Shown in pieces: positions 48,246 to 56,697 of a DNA stretch of 64,000 bases. The stretch's first letter is position 1. Each line of letters opens with the position of its first letter. The notes beneath the pieces were generated by a model. It saw only the letters and a list, made by a program, of their open reading frames with translations, searched no databases and was not told the DNA's origin. Position numbers and translations under genes: made by a program. Location of the stretch: the NCBI RefSeq assembly GCF_008386495.1, contig NZ_VTHJ01000001.1:302045-366044 (forward strand). The letters are read 5' to 3'. Source of the stretch: Streptomyces tailanensis (GTDB taxonomy: Bacteria > Actinomycetota > Actinomycetes > Streptomycetales > Streptomycetaceae).

Positions 48246-48482
48246 GTGGTTATGGGGTTCTCGATCGCCCTGATCGTCTTCAGCGGGCTGCTGATGCTGC
48301 TGGTGCTGATGCACAAGGGCAAGGGCGGCGGCCTCTCCGACATGTTCGGTGGCGGCATGCAGTCGTCCGTCGGCGGCTCCTCGGTCGCCGAGCGCAACCT
48401 CGACCGGATCACCGTCGTGGTCGGTCTGCTGTGGTTCGCGTGCATTGTCGTACTCGGCATCCTGATGAAGGTCAACAACTGA
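48246..48482 (+). CDS. secG: preprotein translocase subunit SecG
   Basis: A protein of 78 aa with two membrane helices (FSIALIVFSGLLMLLVLMHK and ITVVVGLLWFACIVVLGILM) joined by the conserved loop KGKGGGLSDMFGGGMQSSVGGSSVAERNLD. It is the third component of the SecYEG channel. Start is GTG 48246 or the ATG two codons later; the loop and helices make the identity sure. Its place after tpiA is conserved among actinomycetes. Confidence 0.93.
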   Translation: MVMGFSIALIVFSGLLMLLVLMHKGKGGGLSDMFGGGMQSSVGGSSVAERNLDRITVVVGLLWFACIVVLGILMKVNN

Positions 48483-48658
48483 CCGTCAGCCACGACGCCG
48501 GCGAAACAACGCGTCACGGACGCACCAATTCGCACGTAAAGCCCCATGCTGGGTACGCGACTTCGAGCGCGGCCTATCATGGGGCTTGCGTCTGTGGGAG
48601 GGATGTAACTCCAATCACTGGACGCGCGTTGGGCCTTACGTAGACTGAGGCGCTCGCA

Positions 48659-48685
48659 GCGAAGCGAAACGCCGACTCGCTTCGC
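48659..48685 (+). other. hairpin in the leader of the RbpA-family gene
   Basis: GCGAAGCGA (48659-48667) pairs perfectly with TCGCTTCGC (48677-48685) over a 9-base loop, ending 26 bases before the GTG start. It is likely transcribed as part of the 5' leader. Confidence 0.55.
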
Positions 48686-48711
48686 CGCACCATCACGCAG
48701 GGAGTTACACC

Positions 48712-49047
48712 GTGGCAAGTGGCAACGCGATCCGAGGAAGCCGGGTCGGGGCGGGGCCGATGGGCGAAGCCGAGCGCGGCGAGTCCGCGCCCCGGCTGCG
48801 CATCTCCTTCTGGTGCTCCAACGGACATGAGACCCAGCCGAGCTTCGCCAGCGACGCGCAGGTCCCCGACACCTGGGACTGCCCGCGCTGCGGCTTCCCG
48901 GCCGGACAGGACCGGGACAACCCGCCGGACCCACCGCGCACCGAGCCCTACAAGACGCACCTCGCCTATGTGCGGGAGCGCCGCAGCGACGCGGACGGCG
49001 AGGCCATCCTCGCCGAGGCACTCGCCAAACTGCGGGGCGAGATCTAG
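48712..49047 (+). CDS. rbpA: RbpA-family RNA polymerase-binding protein
   Basis: A protein of 111 aa. The N-terminus ASGNAIRGSRVGAGPMGEAERG is the basic tail and linker of RbpA proteins; the RbpA core follows with a Cys pair (FWCSNGHE and WDCPRCG, about 35 and 56-59) that binds zinc; the C-terminal THLAYVRERRSDADGEAILAEALAKLRG is the sigma-interacting helix. RbpA stabilises the RNA polymerase-HrdB open complex. The protein is shorter and more diverged than the main streptomycete RbpA, and its place between secG and pgi fits the paralogue rather than the SigR-controlled rbpA; no GGAAT-type SigR promoter is seen. The GTG follows AGGGAG. Confidence 0.82.
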   Translation: MASGNAIRGSRVGAGPMGEAERGESAPRLRISFWCSNGHETQPSFASDAQVPDTWDCPRCGFPAGQDRDNPPDPPRTEPYKTHLAYVRERRSDADGEAILAEALAKLRGEI

Positions 49048-49056
49048 AAGTTGAGA

Positions 49057-49086
49057 CCGGCCGGGCATCCAGGGGTGCCCGGCCGG
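49057..49086 (+). terminator. terminator after the RbpA-family gene
   Basis: CCGGCCGGGCA (49057-49067) pairs perfectly with TGCCCGGCCGG (49076-49086) over an 8-base loop, nine bases past the stop. Confidence 0.88.
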
Positions 49087-49263
49087 ACGCGTTTACGGCG
49101 GCTGTGATCGCTCTGGTCCTGGTGGACGTATCTGTTGTCGAGCTCTGCTGTTGAGCCGGGCGACGACGAGGCGACAGCTTCGGTTTCGTCGTGATCAATT
49201 AAGTTGGACCGGCAGCGGGGCCAGGCAGGCAGGACCAGGTAGGAAAGAAGGCTGAAGTCCGAG

Positions 49264-50919
49264 ATGAACGCAGAAAGCCGTACCAGGCTCAACCAGAGGC
49301 CCGAGTGGACGGCGCTGGCCGAGCACCGGGAGCAGCAGGGTGAGGTACAGCTGCGTGAGCTGTTCGCGGCCGACCCCGGGCGTGGTGCCGGGTACACGCT
49401 GGAGGTCGGCGATCTGCACGTCGACTACTCCAAGCACCTGGTCACGGACGAGACGCTGCGGCGCCTGCGCGAGCTGGCCGCCGCGACCGACGTGTTCGGG
49501 CTGCGGGACGCCATGTTCCGCGGCGAGAAGATCAACACCACCGAGGACCGTGCCGTCCTGCACACCGCGCTGCGTGCCTCGCGTGACGCGGTGGTCGAGG
49601 TCGACGGCGAGAACGTGGTGCCGGGTGTGCACGCGGTGCTCGACAGGATGACCGGCTTCGCCGAGCGCATCCGCTCCGGCGAGTGGACCGGCCACACCGG
49701 CAAGCGCATCAAGAACATCGTCAACGTCGGCATCGGCGGCTCCGACCTGGGCCCGGCGATGGCGTACGAGGTGCTGCGCTCCTACACCGACCGCGACCTG
49801 GTCGTCCGTTTCGTGTCCAACGTGGACGGGGCCGACCTGCACGAGGCCGTACGGGATCTCGACGCGGCGGAGACGCTCTTCATCATCGCCTCGAAGACGT
49901 TCACCACGATCGAGACGATCACCAACGCGACCTCCGCGCGGGACTGGCTGCTCACCGAGCTGAAGGCCGGCTCCGAGGCCGTCGCCAAGCACTTCGTGGC
50001 GCTGTCGACGAACGCCGAGAAGGTGTCGGACTTCGGTATCGACACGGCCAACATGTTCGAGTTCTGGGACTGGGTCGGCGGACGCTACTCGTACGACTCG
50101 GCGATCGGGCTGTCGCTGATGATCGCGATCGGTCCGGACCGCTTCCGGGAGATGCTCGACGGGTTCCGCATCGTCGACGAGCACTTCCGCACGGCGCCCG
50201 CCGAGTCCAATGTGCCGCTGCTGCTCGGCCTGTTGGGCATCTGGTACGGCAACTTCCACGACGCCCAGTCGCACGCGGTGTTGCCGTACAGCCACTACCT
50301 GTCCAAGTTCACGGCGTATCTGCAGCAGCTGGACATGGAGTCCAACGGCAAGTACGTGGGCCGGGACGGGGCCCCGGTGGAGTGGCAGACGGGCCCGGTG
50401 GTGTGGGGCACGCCGGGGACGAACGGGCAGCACGCTTACTACCAGCTGATCCACCAGGGTACGAAGCTGATCCCGGCCGACTTCATCGGTTTCGCCGAGC
50501 CGGTCGCCGAGCTCGGTGACCGGTTCAAGGCCCAGCACGACCTGCTCATGGCCAACTTCTTCGCCCAGACCCAGGCGCTGGCCTTCGGCAAGACGCCGGA
50601 CGAGGTGCGGGCGGAGGGCGTGCCGGAGGAGCTGGTGTCGCACAAGACGTTCAAGGGGAACCACCCGACGACCACGATCCTGGCGAAGGAGCTGACCCCG
50701 TCGGTGCTCGGCCAGCTGATCGCGCTGTACGAGCACAAGGTGTTCGTCCAGGGCGCCGTCTGGAACATCGACTCCTTCGACCAGTGGGGCGTCGAGCTGG
50801 GCAAGGTCCTCGCGAAGAGGGTGGAGCCCGCGTTGACGGAGGGCGCCGAGGTGCCGGGACTCGACGAGTCCACGAAGGCCCTGGTCGCCAAGTACCGCCA
50901 GTTGCGCGGCCGGCAGTAG
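49264..50919 (+). CDS. pgi: glucose-6-phosphate isomerase
   Basis: A protein of 551 aa. Family signatures: [19 protein letters not shown] (about 158-176), [14 protein letters not shown] (about 209-222), [15 protein letters not shown] (signature 1), [18 protein letters not shown] with the catalytic residues (about 383-400) and [23 protein letters not shown] (signature 2). It interconverts glucose 6-phosphate and fructose 6-phosphate. The ATG at 49264 follows GAAGG/GTCCGAG only loosely; the N-terminus is conserved. The gene faces the biosynthetic operon and is closed off by a strong hairpin. Confidence 0.96.
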   Translation: MNAESRTRLNQRPEWTALAEHREQQGEVQLRELFAADPGRGAGYTLEVGDLHVDYSKHLVTDETLRRLRELAAATDVFGLRDAMFRGEKINTTEDRAVLHTALRASRDAVVEVDGENVVPGVHAVLDRMTGFAERIRSGEWTGHTGKRIKNIVNVGIGGSDLGPAMAYEVLRSYTDRDLVVRFVSNVDGADLHEAVRDLDAAETLFIIASKTFTTIETITNATSARDWLLTELKAGSEAVAKHFVALSTNAEKVSDFGIDTANMFEFWDWVGGRYSYDSAIGLSLMIAIGPDRFREMLDGFRIVDEHFRTAPAESNVPLLLGLLGIWYGNFHDAQSHAVLPYSHYLSKFTAYLQQLDMESNGKYVGRDGAPVEWQTGPVVWGTPGTNGQHAYYQLIHQGTKLIPADFIGFAEPVAELGDRFKAQHDLLMANFFAQTQALAFGKTPDEVRAEGVPEELVSHKTFKGNHPTTTILAKELTPSVLGQLIALYEHKVFVQGAVWNIDSFDQWGVELGKVLAKRVEPALTEGAEVPGLDESTKALVAKYRQLRGRQ

Positions 50920-50925
50920 CCGTAC

Positions 50926-50972
50926 GGGGGCGGGGAAGCGGGCGGCCGCGCGACGTCCGCTTCCCCACCCCC
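50926..50972. terminator. bidirectional terminator between pgi and the biosynthetic operon
   Basis: GGGGG-C-GGGGAAGCGG (50926-50941) pairs with CCGCTTCCCC-A-CCCCC (50957-50972): 15 pairs with one mismatch. It starts six bases after the pgi stop and ends four before the stop of the operon's last gene. Confidence 0.9.
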
Positions 50973-50976
50973 GGTC

Positions 50977-51717
50977 TCAGTGCCCTAGGCCCGCGCCTCC
51001 GTCGACGGGGATCACGGCGCCGCGGATGTAACCCGCGCGGGGACCGGTCAGGAAGGTCACCGCGTCGGCGACCTCCTCGGGGGTGCCGAGACGTCCGGCG
51101 GGGGTCGTGCGCAGCAGTTCGCGGCGCTGTTCCGGGGTGAGGGCGCGGCTCATGTCGGTCTCGGTGAGGCCGGGGGCCACCACGTTGCAGGTGATGTCGC
51201 GGGGGCCGAGTTCCTGGGTCAGGGAGCGGGCGAAACCGACCAGGCCGGCCTTGGCCGCCGCGTAGTTGGTCTGGCCGGGGGCGCCGTGCAGGGCGGCCGT
51301 GGAGGAGATCAGGACGATACGGCCGTGACCCGCGCGGAGCATGCCGCGCACCGCCCGCTGGGCGACACGGAAGGCCCCGGTGAGGTTGGTGTCGATGACG
51401 GAGGTGAAGTCCGCCTCGGTCATCCGTACGAGCAGCCGGTCGTGGGTGGCGCCCGCGTTGGCGACCAGGACGCCGACCGGGCCGTGGGCCGCCTCGGCCT
51501 CCTTGAAGGCCTGGTCCACTTGTTGGCTGTCCGTCACATCGCAGCGTACGGCGAGGAAATTCCCGGAGTTCTCGGTGTTCTCGGCTTCGGGTGGCATCTC
51601 GCCCCGGTAGGTGACCGTGACCCGGTCACCGGCAGCGGCGAAGCGGCGGGCTATGGCCAGGCCGATGCCCCGGTTTCCTCCGGTGACGAAGACCGAGCGG
51701 GCCGTCGCCTGCGTCAT
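50977..51717 (-). CDS. 3-oxoacyl-ACP reductase (FabG-like ketoreductase) of the cluster
   Basis: A short-chain dehydrogenase of 246 aa. NADPH loop VTGGNRGIGLAIARRFA, VANAGATHDRLL, catalytic Ser in VLISSTAALHGAPGQTNYAAAKAGLVGF with Tyr and Lys of YxxxK, and PGLTETDMSRALTPEQ; C-terminus GYIRGAVIPVDGGAGLGH. It is very FabG-like, as expected for the ketoreductase of a reducing type II polyketide synthase acting on ACP-bound beta-keto chains. It is the last gene of the operon; its ATG overlaps the stop of the exporter gene (ATGA). No dehydratase gene is visible in the window. Confidence 0.92.
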   Translation of the reverse strand: MTQATARSVFVTGGNRGIGLAIARRFAAAGDRVTVTYRGEMPPEAENTENSGNFLAVRCDVTDSQQVDQAFKEAEAAHGPVGVLVANAGATHDRLLVRMTEADFTSVIDTNLTGAFRVAQRAVRGMLRAGHGRIVLISSTAALHGAPGQTNYAAAKAGLVGFARSLTQELGPRDITCNVVAPGLTETDMSRALTPEQRRELLRTTPAGRLGTPEEVADAVTFLTGPRAGYIRGAVIPVDGGAGLGH

Positions 51718-53309
51718 GGTGCTTTCCCTTTCCGTGCTGCTTCCAACGGTCTTGTGCGCTCTTGGCTCGTGCCTTCCGCCCGGGCGCGCAGCCCCACGAC
51801 GGACACGGCGAAGCCGACGAGGGCCAGGGCGGCGATGGAGAGGGTGGCCGTGTACATCGCGTCGAGGAAGGCGCGGTCGGCCGTGGCGGCCAGTTCGGGC
51901 AGGCGCAGCGACTCGGCCAGGGAGCGGGCGGACTCGGCGGAGGTCCGGGCCTGTTCCTCGGCGGCCGGTGACAGCCCCTGCGCGGCGCCGGGCAACTCGG
52001 CGTCGGCCATCCGGTCCCGGTAGACACCGGACAGGATCGAGCCGGCCATCACCACGCCGAGGAGGCCGCCGACCTGCCGGGTGACACCGTTGACGGCGGA
52101 TCCGGCGCCCGCGAGCCGCGGTGGCACCCCGCGCATCATCACGGCCGTGACCGGAGTGCCGACCAGGCCCATGCCGAAGCCCGAGATCCACAGCAGCGCG
52201 GCGATGACCCAGGCAGGGGTCTGCCCGTCGAGCCAGGCGTAGGCGAGGTATGTGGCGGCGGTGGCCAGGACGCCGGACGCGACCGTCCAGCGGGCCGTGA
52301 GCCACCGGCTCAGCGCAGGGGAGGCCTGGCTGCCCAGGACGATGCCGATCGCGGCGGCGATCATGACGGTTCCGGCGTCGGCGGGGGAGAGCCCCCGCGG
52401 GCCCTGGAGGTAGAAGGCCGCGTAGAACAGGTGCCCGGCCAGGGCCATGAAGGCGATCAGCAGCACCACGCTGCCGGCCGTGAAGCCGGGCTGCCGGAAG
52501 AGCCGAAGATCCAGGCTGGGCGTGGGGGACCTGCGCTGACCGGCGACGAACGCGGTGAGCAGAACGCCGCCCAGCGCGAGGGGCAGCAGCACATGGGGGC
52601 CGTACCAGGTGCTGCCGTTGCCGAGTTCGATGATGCCGTAGACCAGGCCGCCGAGGCCGAGCACCGACAGGGCGAGGCCCGGCAGGTCGAGCACCCGGCG
52701 GTGGGATCCGCCCAGGTCGGGCACGACGGCCATGACCGCCACCAGGCACAGGGCAACGATCGGCACGTTGACCAGGAACACCGAGCCCCACCAGAAGTGG
52801 CTGAGCAGCGCGCCGCCCACGACCGGGCCGACGGCCACGCCGAGACCGCTGGACGAGGACCAGATGGCGATCGCCCGGGTGCGCTTCTCCTCCGGGGTGC
52901 TCTGCATGATCACCGTCAGGGTCGCGGGCATCAGCAGCGCGCTGCCCGCGCCCATGAACGCCCGCGCCACGATCAGCCAGGCAGGACTGCCGGCGAACGC
53001 GCCCGCGCCGGAGGCCGCGCCGATCAGGGCGAGCCCGGCGAGCAGCGTGTTCCGGGGGCCGAACCGGTCGGCCAGCGCGCCGCCCGCGAAGAGCATGCCG
53101 GACAGGACCAGCGTGTACGCGCTCGCCACCCACTCCAACTCGGCGGGGCTCGCGCCGAGGCCCTCCTCCGGGTCGGCGAGGGTGGTGACGGCGACGTTGA
53201 GGATCGAGGTGTCCAGCCAGATCAGCATCTGGGCGCAGACCACGACGACGAGGACGGGCCACGACCGGGACGCCGGTGCCTTCTCCTCCGCCGGGCTCAC
53301 GGTGCTCAT
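51714..53309 (-). CDS. DHA2-family 14-helix MFS exporter
   Basis: A protein of 531 aa with about 14 membrane helices. DHA2 hallmarks: QMLIWLDTSILNVAVTTLA in helix 1, LADRFGPRNTLLAGL in loop 2-3, ARAFMGAGSALLMPATLTVIM and SSSSGLGVAVGPVVGGALL in helices 4-5. A long soluble-looking loop with EEQARTSAESARSLAESLRL precedes the last helix. Such pumps export drugs or the product of the cluster they sit in; here it probably secretes the product and may protect against toxic nitrite-derived compounds. ATGA overlaps on both sides place it firmly in the operon. Confidence 0.9.
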   Translation of the reverse strand: MSTVSPAEEKAPASRSWPVLVVVVCAQMLIWLDTSILNVAVTTLADPEEGLGASPAELEWVASAYTLVLSGMLFAGGALADRFGPRNTLLAGLALIGAASGAGAFAGSPAWLIVARAFMGAGSALLMPATLTVIMQSTPEEKRTRAIAIWSSSSGLGVAVGPVVGGALLSHFWWGSVFLVNVPIVALCLVAVMAVVPDLGGSHRRVLDLPGLALSVLGLGGLVYGIIELGNGSTWYGPHVLLPLALGGVLLTAFVAGQRRSPTPSLDLRLFRQPGFTAGSVVLLIAFMALAGHLFYAAFYLQGPRGLSPADAGTVMIAAAIGIVLGSQASPALSRWLTARWTVASGVLATAATYLAYAWLDGQTPAWVIAALLWISGFGMGLVGTPVTAVMMRGVPPRLAGAGSAVNGVTRQVGGLLGVVMAGSILSGVYRDRMADAELPGAAQGLSPAAEEQARTSAESARSLAESLRLPELAATADRAFLDAMYTATLSIAALALVGFAVSVVGLRARAEGTSQERTRPLEAARKGKAP

Positions 53310-54817
53310 GGGGTGCCTCCGTCGTTCTTGTACGCGCGTAGTGCCCGGTCGACCAGCGCGTCGGCCGCGCCCGTGTAGCGGGTGGGGTCGAGCAGTTCCG
53401 ACAGCTCGGCGAGGGTGAACCGGTCGGACAGTTCGGGGTGGCCGGACAGCACCTCGCGCAGCGGGCGCCCGGTGTCGGCGGCCTCGGCGGAGGCGGCGGT
53501 GAGCAGCCTCTTCGCCCGCGCCTTGCCGAGCGCCGGGGCGAGCGCCACGTTCAGGCGTTCGGTGACGACGGCGCCGCCGGTCAGTTCGAGGTTGGCGAGC
53601 ATCCGCTCCGGGTGGACGACCAGCCCCTCCGCGAGCTCCACAGCGGTGTGCGCCGCCCCGCCCGCCAACCGCAGCGCCTCCCGCAACGGCTGCCACTCCG
53701 CATGCCACGCCCCGGCGGGCCGCTCGTCCTCGGCCAGCAGGCACTGGGCGAGGACGAGCGCGTGCGCGGGCACCTGCCGGGCGGCCGACACGATCAGCGT
53801 GGCGAGCGCCGGGTTCCGCTTCTGGGGCATGGCGGAGGAGGCACCACGCCCGACGGCGGCAGGCTCGGAGACCTCACCGATCTCGGTACGTGACAGCGTC
53901 TGCACGTCGAGCGCGAACTTGCCGAGTGCGCCGGTGACGAGTTGGAGTACGGCACCGAGGTCGGCGATGGGGGTGCGGAGGGTGTGCCAGGGGAGGACGG
54001 GTTCGGCGAGCCCGAGGGCTTCGGCGAAGGGCGCGAGCAACTCGACCCCGCCGTCGTTCTGGCTGCCGTTTCCGATTCCGCCCCGCTGTAGCGCCCCTTC
54101 AGGGGCGCGGGGAACTGCGCGACCAGCCCCCAACGACCCGCAGCTACCCACAGCCTCATCGCCACGGTCCAAAGCCGCATACTCGCGGTAAGCGGCCAAC
54201 GTGCCGGCAGCTCCCCCCAGCTGCGCCGGAAGCCGACCCCCGACCGACCGGACACGAACCAACGCATCGACGACCAACTGAAGCCACCCCGCGGCCTTGA
54301 GACCAAAGGTCGTCGGGACCGCGTGCTGGCCCAACGTACGCCAGGCCATGACCGTGTGACGGTGGCTGTCGGCCAGCCCAGCCAGCGCGGCGGCAACCCG
54401 CGACAGATCCCCGGCGATCAGTTCGAGCACCCGCCGGGACACCAGCATCGCCGCCGAGTCCAGGATGTCCTGACTCGTCGACCCTCGGTGCACATACTCC
54501 GCGGCGCCCGGATCCGTCGCCGCGACCACGTCGATGAAGGCCGCAACCAATGGCACCACCGGGTTCGCGGCGCCCCTGGCCGCGTGAGAGAGGGCGGCGA
54601 GGTCCAGCCTCGCCACATGCGCGGCCGAAGCGATCGCCTCCACCGCGGCGGCCGGCGTCAGCCCGACCGCGGGCTGGGCGCGGGCGAGCGCGACCTCGGC
54701 GTCGAACATGGCCTGCAGCCAGGCCTCGTCGGTCACCGCAGCCGCCGCGGGCGTACCCGCCCAGGTGGGGGCGAGCAGACCCGAGTCGGTGCCCACGGGC
54801 ATCGCGTTCACACTCAT
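53306..54817 (-). CDS. CreD-like nitrosuccinate lyase (aspartase/fumarase superfamily), with in-frame repeat insertion
   Basis: A protein of 503 aa of the adenylosuccinate-lyase/CMLE branch. The conserved boxes are HRGSTSQDILDSAAML (about 110-125), WRTLGQHAVPTTFGLKAAGW and the catalytic-serine loop GASSAMPQKRNPALATL (about 340-356). Next to a CreE-type monooxygenase, this lyase is the expected CreD partner that splits nitrosuccinate into nitrous acid and fumarate. A segment of about 35-40 residues near 237-275 (DRGDEAVGSC to GNGSQNDGG) interrupts the family pattern between AAYREYA and VELLAPFAEALG; its DNA is a known Streptomyces intergenic repeat read through in frame. Active-site boxes are intact, so the enzyme may still fold. 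The start overlaps the creE-like stop (ATGA). Confidence 0.82.
   Translation of the reverse strand: MSVNAMPVGTDSGLLAPTWAGTPAAAAVTDEAWLQAMFDAEVALARAQPAVGLTPAAAVEAIASAAHVARLDLAALSHAARGAANPVVPLVAAFIDVVAATDPGAAEYVHRGSTSQDILDSAAMLVSRRVLELIAGDLSRVAAALAGLADSHRHTVMAWRTLGQHAVPTTFGLKAAGWLQLVVDALVRVRSVGGRLPAQLGGAAGTLAAYREYAALDRGDEAVGSCGSLGAGRAVPRAPEGALQRGGIGNGSQNDGGVELLAPFAEALGLAEPVLPWHTLRTPIADLGAVLQLVTGALGKFALDVQTLSRTEIGEVSEPAAVGRGASSAMPQKRNPALATLIVSAARQVPAHALVLAQCLLAEDERPAGAWHAEWQPLREALRLAGGAAHTAVELAEGLVVHPERMLANLELTGGAVVTERLNVALAPALGKARAKRLLTAASAEAADTGRPLREVLSGHPELSDRFTLAELSELLDPTRYTGAADALVDRALRAYKNDGGTP
54087..54148 (-). repeat. Streptomyces dispersed palindromic repeat inserted in the creD-like gene
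   Basis: On the minus strand the sequence runs TGCGGGTCG..., GGCTGGTCGCGCAGTTCC, CCGCGCCCC-TGAA-GGGGCGC, matching the dispersed element usually seen between Streptomyces genes. The hairpin GCGCCCC / GGGGCGC is at 54089-54106. Here it lies inside a gene, in the same strand and in frame. The exact ends cannot be set without an empty site. Confidence 0.75.
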
Positions 54818-56697
54818 TCACTCCCTCTCAGCGCCGCCCGCGTGATCGCGTCCGAGTCCTCCAGCGTCACCGAGCCGACACCTGGCCTGATGCCGACCGC
54901 CGTCACCCAGCGCACGCCCTCCGCCGGTACCCCGAAGGCGAACCGGCGAGGGTGCGCCCGGTCCGTCGCGTCCACCAGCCGGGGCGGACCGTCGGTCACC
55001 GCCAGCCCGCCCGGCTCGTAACCGTCCAGCCGGTACGGGCCGCACTCCCCGGCGGCGAGCAGCCCACGCAGCAGCGGACTGGTGCCGCGCCGCAGATCGA
55101 CGGCGGGCAGCCGGGCCTCGACCAGTGCGTCGACCCGCACCGGGGGTTCGTTCACCTGCTCCGCGTCCACGAGGAATCCCCTCTCCGGCGCCGAGGGCCG
55201 TACCCGCATCCCAGGGCCCACCACGTGCAGCACCTCCGCCTCGATCAGCGCGATGAGCTGCTCGATGCGGAAGGCAGGCGGGCCGATGGAGGTGAAGGCG
55301 TTCAACGGGGTGTACCAGTCGTCTAGTTCGGCACGGTAGGAGTCCCCGGTGACGCCGCCATGGTCGACGACGAGCCGGATCTCGTTGCGCAGGTCGCGCA
55401 GGGCGTCCAGGGCCGCCTTCAGCGGGCCGTTCACGTTGCCCAGCCGCGCCTCGGCGACATCCCGCCGGAGATACTCCAGCAGCCAGTGCCGGAAGTCGTC
55501 CCGGTCGGCGAAGTCCCGCTCGCCGTACGGTCGTTCGATGCGCTGCCAGTCCCACCGCTCGGCCGGTGGTACGGCGTACCGGTCGAGCGGGTCCGCCTCG
55601 GGGACCCGGTCGTCGGCGAGACACGACCGTACGAACTCCTCGGCGGCCAGGGGGCCTTGGGCGGTCCGGATCCAGGCCTCGTAGTACACCGTGCGGATCT
55701 CGCGGTCGATCAGTGGCCAGAGGTCGCGGCGGAAGCCGATCGGTCGTTGCCGCAGTCCGGCGATGACCTTCGGGGTCAGGAACCGCGGCTCGTGGTGGCC
55801 GAGCGCGCCCTTCTCGTTCTCACCCCGGGCGTGGTACGGCACACCGCGCCGCGAGCCGGCGTACAGCACCGGCTCGTTGCCGCTCGGGAGGTACACGAGA
55901 CCGTGCTGCCCCTCCTTGAACGTGCCGCCGCGGCCCTCGGTGAGCAGCGCCAGGCAGTCGAAGAAGTTCAGCCCCAGCCCGCGCAGGGCGACCGGGGCGC
56001 CCGGCGCGATCCCGCTCAGGTCGGCGTCGGCCGGGTTGGCCGCCGCCACATAGGTCAGGCCGTACCGGTCGGCGAAGGAGCGCAGCTCGCGCTCCGTCGG
56101 ACTCGGCGTCAGGCCGCCGTGGCCGAGGGCCAGCACCACCGCGTCCAGCCCGGCCAGCGGGGCGCCCTCCGCCAACGTCACCGTCTGCCGGCCGTCCGTG
56201 GGGTCGTCGAGTGCGATCGCGGTCGTCCGGTGCGTGTGGACCGTGATCCGCGACGGGGCGGTGTGTAAGAGGTGCCGGAAGACCCACTCCAGGTAGTGGC
56301 CGTGGAAAGCACGGGTCGGGTAGGTGTCCGGGCCGAGCCGCCGGGCCTCCTCCAGGACCCGGGCTGGAAGGTCCAGGTCGATGGCCTTGTCGCGGATCGT
56401 GCACGCCCACTCGTACAGGCTGGGCCCCGGCACCGATGGTCCCGCGCACTCCACGCTGTCGTCGGTGAACAGGGTCACCTGGGAGGCGACCGTGTTCATC
56501 AGCAGCTCGGCGGGCTGGTCGGTACGCCACACCGCGCCCGCGCCGGGCGGGTACGGGTCGACGAGGTGGACCACGACCCGCCGCCCGGCGACCTCCTCGG
56601 CGTTGGCGAGGATCCGCTCCAGCACGGAGAGGCCGCGCGGGCCGGCGCCGATCACACAGAGGGCGAGAGCGCCACCAGCGTCACCGGGGTCGGTCAT
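54814..56697 (-). CDS. CreE-like FAD-dependent L-aspartate N-monooxygenase
   Basis: A protein of 627 aa of the FAD/NAD(P)-binding-9 family. FAD loop CVIGAGPRGLSVLERILAN at residues 14-32; then AVWRTDQPAELLMNTVASQVTLFTDDS, HGHYLEWVFRHLL, a second nucleotide-binding region with VVLALGHGGLTPSPTERE and VALRGLGLNFFDCLALLTEGRGG, and a long C-terminal part. This length and order fit CreE and its relatives, which oxidise the amino group of aspartate stepwise to nitrosuccinate. CreD then releases nitrous acid. Direct adjacency to the CreD-like gene, with 4-base overlaps on both sides, supports this over other N-hydroxylases. Substrate not tested. Confidence 0.82.
   Translation of the reverse strand: MTDPGDAGGALALCVIGAGPRGLSVLERILANAEEVAGRRVVVHLVDPYPPGAGAVWRTDQPAELLMNTVASQVTLFTDDSVECAGPSVPGPSLYEWACTIRDKAIDLDLPARVLEEARRLGPDTYPTRAFHGHYLEWVFRHLLHTAPSRITVHTHRTTAIALDDPTDGRQTVTLAEGAPLAGLDAVVLALGHGGLTPSPTERELRSFADRYGLTYVAAANPADADLSGIAPGAPVALRGLGLNFFDCLALLTEGRGGTFKEGQHGLVYLPSGNEPVLYAGSRRGVPYHARGENEKGALGHHEPRFLTPKVIAGLRQRPIGFRRDLWPLIDREIRTVYYEAWIRTAQGPLAAEEFVRSCLADDRVPEADPLDRYAVPPAERWDWQRIERPYGERDFADRDDFRHWLLEYLRRDVAEARLGNVNGPLKAALDALRDLRNEIRLVVDHGGVTGDSYRAELDDWYTPLNAFTSIGPPAFRIEQLIALIEAEVLHVVGPGMRVRPSAPERGFLVDAEQVNEPPVRVDALVEARLPAVDLRRGTSPLLRGLLAAGECGPYRLDGYEPGGLAVTDGPPRLVDATDRAHPRRFAFGVPAEGVRWVTAVGIRPGVGSVTLEDSDAITRAALRGSE

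Noticed and set aside
48483..48711. SigR-type promoter (GGAAT-N18-GTT) for the RbpA-family gene
   Set aside because: No GGAAT is present in the 229-bp region, which supports this being the paralogue of the SigR-controlled rbpA.
50977..53262. Continuous frame joining the ketoreductase to an upstream extension (761 codons)
   Set aside because: The upstream part overlaps the exporter gene in another frame and is Arg/Gly/Pro-rich; the ketoreductase starts at its ATG at 51717, which overlaps the exporter stop.
53306..54817. The creD-like gene as a pseudogene broken by the repeat
   Set aside because: The insertion keeps the frame, no stop codon arises, and the motifs on both sides, including the catalytic-serine loop, are intact; reduced activity remains possible.
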